DNA from: Gracilaria caudata
Taxonomy: Eukaryota; Rhodophyta; Florideophyceae; Gracilariales; Gracilariaceae
Assembly: GCA_030374735.1 (NCBI GenBank)
Contig: JASCIV010000032.1
Location: 1-64,000 of the forward strand
Length of the DNA: 64,000 nucleotides
Reading direction: 5' to 3'
The notes under the pieces were generated by a model that was not told the DNA's origin, ran no database searches, and was given only the letters and a program-made list of their open reading frames with translations. Shown piece by piece: positions 58,160-64,000 of this stretch. The translations under genes and the position numbers were made by a program. Positions within the stretch are counted from its first letter, which is position 1. Each line of letters starts with the position of its first letter.

Positions 58160-60430
58160 TGAGGGAGCGGTGCAGAAAGGTGAGAGGAGTCAGGGCAGGC
58201 TGAGGGGGAAGGGGGCGAGAAACAGAGAGTACAACGTGTGGGGGCAAATTAGGGACTGGCAAAGAGTTTGGGCGGGACAAAAAGGAGGGAACTAAAAGGA
58301 GCAGAAAGGGAAGGCGGTGCGGTGGAAGGGGAGAGCAGTACAGACAAGGATAAAGGTAAGAAATGCGGAAGAAGGGAGGTGAATGAAGACGTGTATGGGG
58401 ACGAAGGCGAACAGGTGGTGTGGGGTTGGGATGGCTGGGATGGGAGCGACGTTGTCGATTGGACTATGAGGGAGGGCAAACGCAACAGCATACGAACTTA
58501 GGCCGCGGCGCAAACTGTAAAGCGTGTCCGTATTGGGTGACAGCGGCGACGCAGCCAGCACCGGTGCTGCGACGCACGTGCGCCAACGCGAGTGTGCAGG
58601 CAGTGCGCTACGCACGTGTTGGGGGGGGGGGGGGGGGGGGTCGGCGTGGGTGTGGCGCCACGCGCACGCGGCGCACGCCTGCTGCAGGCGACTGGCTGTC
58701 ACCGGGGAGGGTTGTCTGTTGTGCGGCGGTTGCCGGTGAGTGGGTGCTTCCTCATCGGAGACCACGGCCAGGTGTGAGGGTGTGGTGTGTTGGTGTGAAG
58801 GACGAATTGAGGGCTGTTGTCGTGGACGTTGTATTCTGTGGGGAGAAGGATGCTTTTTGTCCTTTTTTGCTTTCGATCACAAATTGTGGAGGCGCGTGAA
58901 GTTAGATGCACGCTCGTTGGTGTGATTTGAAGCGCTTTTCGTCGACCACATAACGTGGAACGAGAAAGCGCGTGAGCAACGTTTTTGCACACAGCGCGGT
59001 TCAATTACAACAGGAGCAGTACGCTTGTGTCATACATACATGCTTACGAACGAAGCGGATTGTTTACAGCCACTGCGGCTACTTCAAAAACGGCAATGTG
59101 GCTGAGTGTTACCGCGACGCGGTGACACACAATATTGTTCTGTTGGTTTGCGGCAGCGCCCGTTAAGTTTATGTGCTGGCGGGACCACGACCTTGACGCG
59201 CACCAGAGCTGCTTCGCGGCTCGCATCGGCAACGAGCGCGACTGTTTATGTAGTACTGTACCTATGATTGAACATGGGGATATCGATATGTACTCTACGC
59301 TTGTATGTTTTGCGCAGCGAATCGCGGCGGGAACAGCTGCGGTGCAGCGAATTAAAGCTGCTAGCATCGACAAGCTGGCGCCAACAACGCCGCGGACGCT
59401 CCTATGGAGCACATTACATATTAATGTTAGTAATGTTACGCTCTCTTCACTTGGCCGCGGCGCGGCGGACCACGCGCATGGCCGTGTGGCGCTTCGTAAG
59501 CTGGGCAACAAAAAGGAAGCGAAGTACTGTACCCCGCAATTACACTCCCGGTGCCGCCACCCCAACAAACCGCCATAGAAAAACAAGCGGCATCAGCACA
59601 CAAGCCACCCCGGCGAATGCGTCCCAACTGGGGTTGCGACTCCAAAACCAAAGCGTGAAAACTCCAAAACAATCAAAAAGCAACAACTGCGCTCTGCACC
59701 ACGTGGCGCGCCGCCAACTCACCTGCCCGATTCACAACGCGAAAACACAGCAAAATTTAAAATTTCCCGAAAAAAGGCCCAACCACATTACGCCACGTGC
59801 TCCCCAAAAACACGGGGTACGGTGCGCACAACCGCCTTTGTGGCGAGAGACAGCTCCGTGCCGGCACCGGTGGCGCCGACGGACGTACTCCGTGAATGTG
59901 ATCGAACAGCGCGAGGCGTGGCGCGAGAGATGGCATCGTGCAGCTTCCCACAGCGGCCATGCGTGGCCACGCCGCACACGCCAAACACCACGATGATCAG
60001 AAACTTTGCTTTAGCGCTTTTACGATCTACACGCAAACGGCTCCCATAACATGATAAACCACGCACTTTCCTATCACACATGGTCACCACACGAAACCCA
60101 TCATCAGCAAACCGCTCCAACAAAAAGAGTCGCACCACTGGCTGCAAACCTACTGGCGCTCCCACCCCCTCCCCCACCCCCCCCCCATCATCAATGCCGC
60201 CAACTGTCAACCCCCAAACGTCGACAGTCCACCCGGCGCACACAAACCCCAAAACGCGCGCCCTCAGCGCACGTTTCTTCATTTCCCGCTACCAAACTGA
60301 TCAACGAGTAAAATGTCCTACCTGCTTTACCATTTCCACAGCATCAAGCACTAACCCCACACACCAACCGATTGGCAACGAAAACACCTGCCTCTTGATC
60401 CATTCCTATCAATAACTTCAGCCTAAATAC
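58160..60430. other. 2.3 kb region, low-complexity and GC-rich
   Basis: It contains the PP6R promoter, a G20 run at 58621-58640 and a C-rich stretch around 60165-60188. Long overlapping frames on both strands (for example 59135-59578 plus and 59788-60282 minus) arise from base composition; none shows a domain. No tRNA or snRNA was recognised. Confidence 0.45.
58621..58640 (+). repeat. poly-G tract (poly-C in PP6R orientation)
   Basis: Uninterrupted G20, about 460 bp upstream of the PP6R start and so poly-C on that gene's coding strand. It parallels the poly-C leader at 20973-21013. Confidence 0.9.
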
Positions 60431-61880
60431 TTAGATCAAGTCAGCAATGTTCATAGGCATCTCTTCGATTGTCGTGTTGTAAAACTGTTCCAGCTCACGA
60501 AGTGGTCCCACATCAGCGTTGGTTAGGAAGTTGATGGCAACACCCTTACGGCCGAAACGTCCAGAACGACCGATACGATGGATGTAGTTCTCACGGTTCG
60601 TGGGAAGATCGTAGTTGATAACCAGTGAAACCTGCTGTACATCAATACCACGCGCCAAAAGGTCAGTCGTAACCAGCACACGGGAAGACCCAGTCCTGAA
60701 CTCTTGCATAATAACATCACGGTCCTTCTGTTCCATGTCACCATGCAGCATAGACACAGTGAAGTCACGTTCTCCGAGCTTTTCAGTAAGCCACTCCACC
60801 TTGCGTCGAGTATTGGTGTAGATGATAGCCTGAGTGATGGTCACCGTCTCATACAGATCGCACAACGTCTCAAACTTCCACTCCTCCTTCTCAACAGCGA
60901 TGTAGAACTGCTTGATACCCTCCAATGTGAGCTCATCCTTCTTCACCAGGATTCTGAGTGGATCACGCATGAACTTCTGAGTCATCTCTAGCACATCGGT
61001 TGGCATCGTGGCCGAGAACAGACCCACCTGGCACGATGAAGGCATGAATTGGAACACATCGTAAATCTGTTCCTTGAAACCACGGGAAAGCATCTCGTCA
61101 GCTTCATCGAGACAGAACGTCTTGATAGAGGTGGTGCCGAGCGCGCGGCGTTGGATCATGTCATACACACGACCTGGGGTACCCACCACCACATGCGGTG
61201 TGTCATTCTGAAAGATTCTGATGTCGTCATTAACCAGCGTACCACCAATACAAATATGACAGTGAAGACCCATGTAGTCACCAAGAGCGCAAACCACCTT
61301 CTGGATCTGTTGAGCAAGTTCACGGGTAGGAGCAAGGATCAACGCCTGCACCTTTCTAACCGAAGTGTCGATGTTCTGCAAGATTCCAATCACAAAAGTG
61401 GCAGTCTTACCCATACCAGACTGGGCTTGTGCTATGGTATCTCTCCCCATGATCATAGGGATGATAGCTCGTTGTTGAATAGCGGAGGGCTTTTCGAAAC
61501 CATATGCGTAGATACCTCGCAGAAGCTCGTCGCGAAGGCTCATATCGTCAAAGGTCTCATGTTTTACCGTGTAGTTGGTTGTGAGCTCGCCGTTGCCCTC
61601 GTCGACAACTTGCTGTTGCTCACTAGGGGGTGCATTTGCCTGTGTGGCATCCGTGGGCTGGTTGGGTTCCTCTGCAGGAGGAGCGTCGGTATATCCATTA
61701 CTGGTTAAACGGATGCCGTTGCCGGGAAAAAGAGAGACAAAACGCAACAAAGATTAGTTGAACATGGAAAACGCCAAAGACAAAGAAGCGTGCGACGCAG
61801 ACGCAGCGCACTCGCCACGGCCAACGATCGATCACACGCAGGTGGTGTTCAAGAAGACGCGAAACTCACCTATCAGCCAT
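60431..61880 (-). CDS. EIF4A: translation initiation factor eIF4A (2 exons)
   Basis: Exon 1 is only 11 nt (61880-61870, ATGGCTGATAG) and exon 2 is 61700-60431; the 169-bp intron has GTGAGT...ACCAG ends. The join yields [16 protein letters not shown] and 426 aa. DEAD-box motifs: the Q motif region [16 protein letters not shown], motif I AQSGMGKT (commonly AQSGTGKT), [30 protein letters not shown] and [13 protein letters not shown], ending [11 protein letters not shown]. The C-terminus matches eIF4A more than eIF4A3, though some residues are shared. It unwinds 5'UTR structure in eIF4F. Without the splice the frame runs upstream with no ATG. Confidence 0.95.
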
Positions 61881-63654
61881 TTTGATCAAACACGTAGAGA
61901 ATGATAAAGCGCAAATTAGCGATTAAGAGACGCAAAGTGTGCGAAGAAGAAACGAATAAGTGAAGCTTTGGTAGCGAAAGTCGTAGTTAGCGAGCGGGAA
62001 GCACGGAAACAAGCGCACGGCCGACGAAGCCCAAATAGCAACTCGTGCAGTCGCGCGGCGGCCGGCGTCACGTGGCGCATGCCATCGGACCCGCCACACA
62101 GCCGATTTGCATGGCACACGGCACTTTTGTTCCCGATTTCGCCCCGAATGGGCCGCATAGCGGCCATCTCTGCCTTTCATGTGAGCCGACGGCGGCGGCG
62201 GCGCTGACTTGGCGTGCGCGTGTTGGACGTTTTGGATTCGGTGTTGGTGCTGTGCGCTTGATGGTGAGGTGGGTGGAGACTTTCCACGGAAAGTCGGCCC
62301 TTTTGCCGCCATATATATCCACCTTTCCACTGCAGGCCCTTCTGTTACCCAGCATTCCAGCCACCCTCCCCGCCGCAAGCAGAGGTCATTTACCGCTGGA
62401 CTCCAGCGAATGGAGGCCGCGGCGACGTTCAACCATGCTGGTACCCTTTAAGTGCGACATCGGGGACGCTTCGGGCCCCCAATCTTAATCCGGGGGAACA
62501 ACGTCGTCGTTTAGACACAAGTCACCAGCTGTACTGGTTCTGAGATAAACGCTGCATCCTGAACGACTCAACGGGTCTCGTGTTGTCCAAGACGACAAGC
62601 GGCCTCTCTGCTGCGTCTTCGAGAAGCGTCGCCACTACTTTTTGATTCTTCAGTTTGAGATTCTACAGCTGTAAACGGAGTAGGCCGATTTGAGATTACA
62701 CGAACGTCTCTTGGGTATTGGATGGAAGCACAGTGCACTGCGTATACGTCGTCAATACTGAGCTAGCCAACCAAGGTCCGTTGATACCAGTCAGTTCGAA
62801 CAATCTTGACCATAGTCAACACATACCAAGTTGGTATTACCAACCGCTAATCCAAATTTCCCGGCAGAGCCCATAAGAAGTGCCTAGAACACAATGGACC
62901 ATTGTTCATGTGCTTGACCACCGACAATAGGTCCGAGCAAATCGGATGCGTGTCGCAAATATGACCGACAGTATCTTTCTCCTGCTGAAGTATTCTTGCA
63001 TGACCCCCATTGATGACCACCGAGTTTCTGATGGGCCGGCTTCTTGTGTGCCCCATTAGCATTCCCTTTGTGCCAGGATATCTCACACACTGTGGGTTTG
63101 GGTTTGAACAGATCCAGGACATGGTGCATATCGGCCAGATGTCTATCCAGCTTCTGCCTCTGGTCAAACGGATTTAGAGACACATGGCACGCATTTTGAC
63201 GTCTCTTTAGGTTTCACGGGAATCAGACAAACGGGTTGGGAAGCACGCAAAGATCAAGTGGTTAGCTGAAGTTACTCAGGAATGCCATTGCATCCTTCAC
63301 AATGAACAATCTGCGTGTAAACACCAGGACCATAGAGAAAAGGTAGCCGTATATAAAAGGGTACGCAGAGAAGAAATTCCCAGCAACGGCAGGGTAGTGT
63401 AGCTTTCAGCGTCGTCCCAAAGAAGCTCGACGAAGTTATCATTTTAATTGAACGCTCAGCCTTCTAAGATTGAATCTGATTTCAAGTGAAGTTCGTTTGC
63501 TACTATACCAACAGATGAAGTTCTGCACTAAGATACCCTTGTATCTTACAACCCTTTCTGAAGCCCGACGAAAACAGAGCGGGATGTGAAGTAGACAGCA
63601 CAAGAAGCACAAAGCTTTGACACAATTGAATGCTTCGTACATCTTTGAAGTCTT
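61881..63654. other. 1.8 kb intergenic region upstream of eIF4A
   Basis: The first 500 bp should include the eIF4A promoter; a TATATATGG-like element (minus strand) lies near 62309-62320. TACCCTTGTA is at 63534-63543 inside the larger imperfect palindrome AAGATACCCTTGTATCTT. Frames at 62847-63183 lack ATG starts and families. Nothing else was recognised. Confidence 0.4.
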
Positions 63655-64000
63655 TCAGTCTTCGAGTTCTCTATATTGGTTCACAGGGAAACGTTCAGCT
63701 CCCTCCTTCCGGCTTGGTGGCGTCGTTGGTTGTGAGCCTTTCTGCTCACCGCCACCGAGTAACGTGTCCACACTCTTTAGCAAATCATTTGCCCGACCAA
63801 CCCATGTTCTAACCCCTTCACCCTCTGGTAAATCTCTGATATAGTCTTCAACAAGTTCCACTCTTTCCTGCAACTTTTTTACTTTAGCTCCAGCTTGCAC
63901 AATGAATTCCTCGGCGGCACTAACGGCCAGATTGCGCGCCATGCGTTTAGCACTGTCTCTAAACTCACGAGGGAACGACCGTGTTCCAGCGTCACGCACT
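63655..64000 (-). CDS. C-terminal part of a hypothetical helical protein (runs off the window)
   Basis: The last 114 codons of a minus-strand gene; the 5' part lies beyond base 64000. Visible features are a helical, coiled-coil-like stretch (SAAEEFIVQAGAKVKKLQER, VELVEDYIRDLPEGEGVRTW) and a polar tail (EQKGSQPTTPPSRKEGAERF). No family is recognised. No stop interrupts the frame up to the window edge. Confidence 0.5.
   Translation of the reverse strand, partial: VRDAGTRSFPREFRDSAKRMARNLAVSAAEEFIVQAGAKVKKLQERVELVEDYIRDLPEGEGVRTWVGRANDLLKSVDTLLGGGEQKGSQPTTPPSRKEGAERFPVNQYRELED

Noticed and set aside
59135..60282. Long frames in the GC-rich gap
   Set aside because: Base composition explains them; both strands are open and no domain is seen.
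44019..62843. Shared 13-mer TTGGTATTACCAA at 44019 and 62831
   Set aside because: Among 64 kb of 13-mers, some chance pair matches are expected; the flanks do not align.
1..64000. CRISPR arrays, operons or bacterial origin
   Set aside because: There are no spaced direct repeats; spliceosomal introns and eukaryote-only genes occur throughout.

Overview
This window is nuclear DNA from a compact, intron-poor eukaryote, most probably a red alga of the florideophyte (Chondrus-like) kind. About 27 well-supported protein genes lie on both strands with short gaps, and most are single-exon. The few introns are about 65-170 bp with GT-AG ends and CTAAC or ACTAAT-like branch sites. The gene set is eukaryotic: 20S proteasome, SLU7, TIM44, EMC2, Pol I/III AC40, eIF4A, PARN, Pelota. 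A thylakoid-lumen FKBP with a bipartite plastid plus twin-arginine leader marks a photosynthetic host. No tRNA, rRNA, CRISPR array or intact transposon was found. The species call is inference.

Layout. 0-5 kb: SHAQKYF-type Myb gene, decayed LINE-like 3' ends, three-exon TTC4/Cns1 co-chaperone. 5-14 kb: mitochondrial uS9, AAMP/Sqt1 WD40 protein, Pelota, lumenal FKBP, proteasome alpha subunit (PSMA1), SLU7. 14-25.6 kb: DRAM/Frag1-like membrane protein, an orphan gene, EMC2, then a GC-rich block with an ARMC1-like protein, a C2H2 zinc-finger gene, an orphan, a four-repeat putative organelle protein, a two-exon ankyrin protein and two-exon SCO1. 25.6-36 kb: cytosolic-type LeuRS with a possible second targeted isoform, a secreted orphan, about 2 kb of decayed coding sequence, and a 1157-residue TPR/beta-helix/DUF4470-like protein. 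36-47 kb: DHH-CBS phosphoesterase next to PARN, a short-repeat cluster, an organelle-targeted SRP54 M-domain protein, FolD, AC40 and TIM44. 47-64 kb: a nine-exon ATM1-type ABC transporter containing a 5-nt microexon, RMI1, a 3 kb gap, a PP6 regulatory (SAPS) subunit, a 2 kb low-complexity gap, eIF4A with an 11-nt first coding exon, and the 3' end of an orphan gene.

Functional themes are housekeeping. Translation and mRNA surveillance: eIF4A, LeuRS, Pelota, PARN, Sqt1-like L10 chaperone, uS9m. Mitochondrial biogenesis: TIM44, SCO1, ATM1, SRP54-M protein. Proteostasis: TTC4, proteasome, EMC2.

The most unexpected signal is a 10-bp motif family (TACCTTCGTA / TACCCTTGTA) in about 18 exact or near-exact copies, nearly all between genes, where about 0.1 exact copy of each would be expected by chance. 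Other points of interest are the microexon, the M-domain-only protein, the TPR/beta-helix/DUF4470 fusion, and a DHH-CBS protein lacking the nucleotidyltransferase domain its relatives carry.
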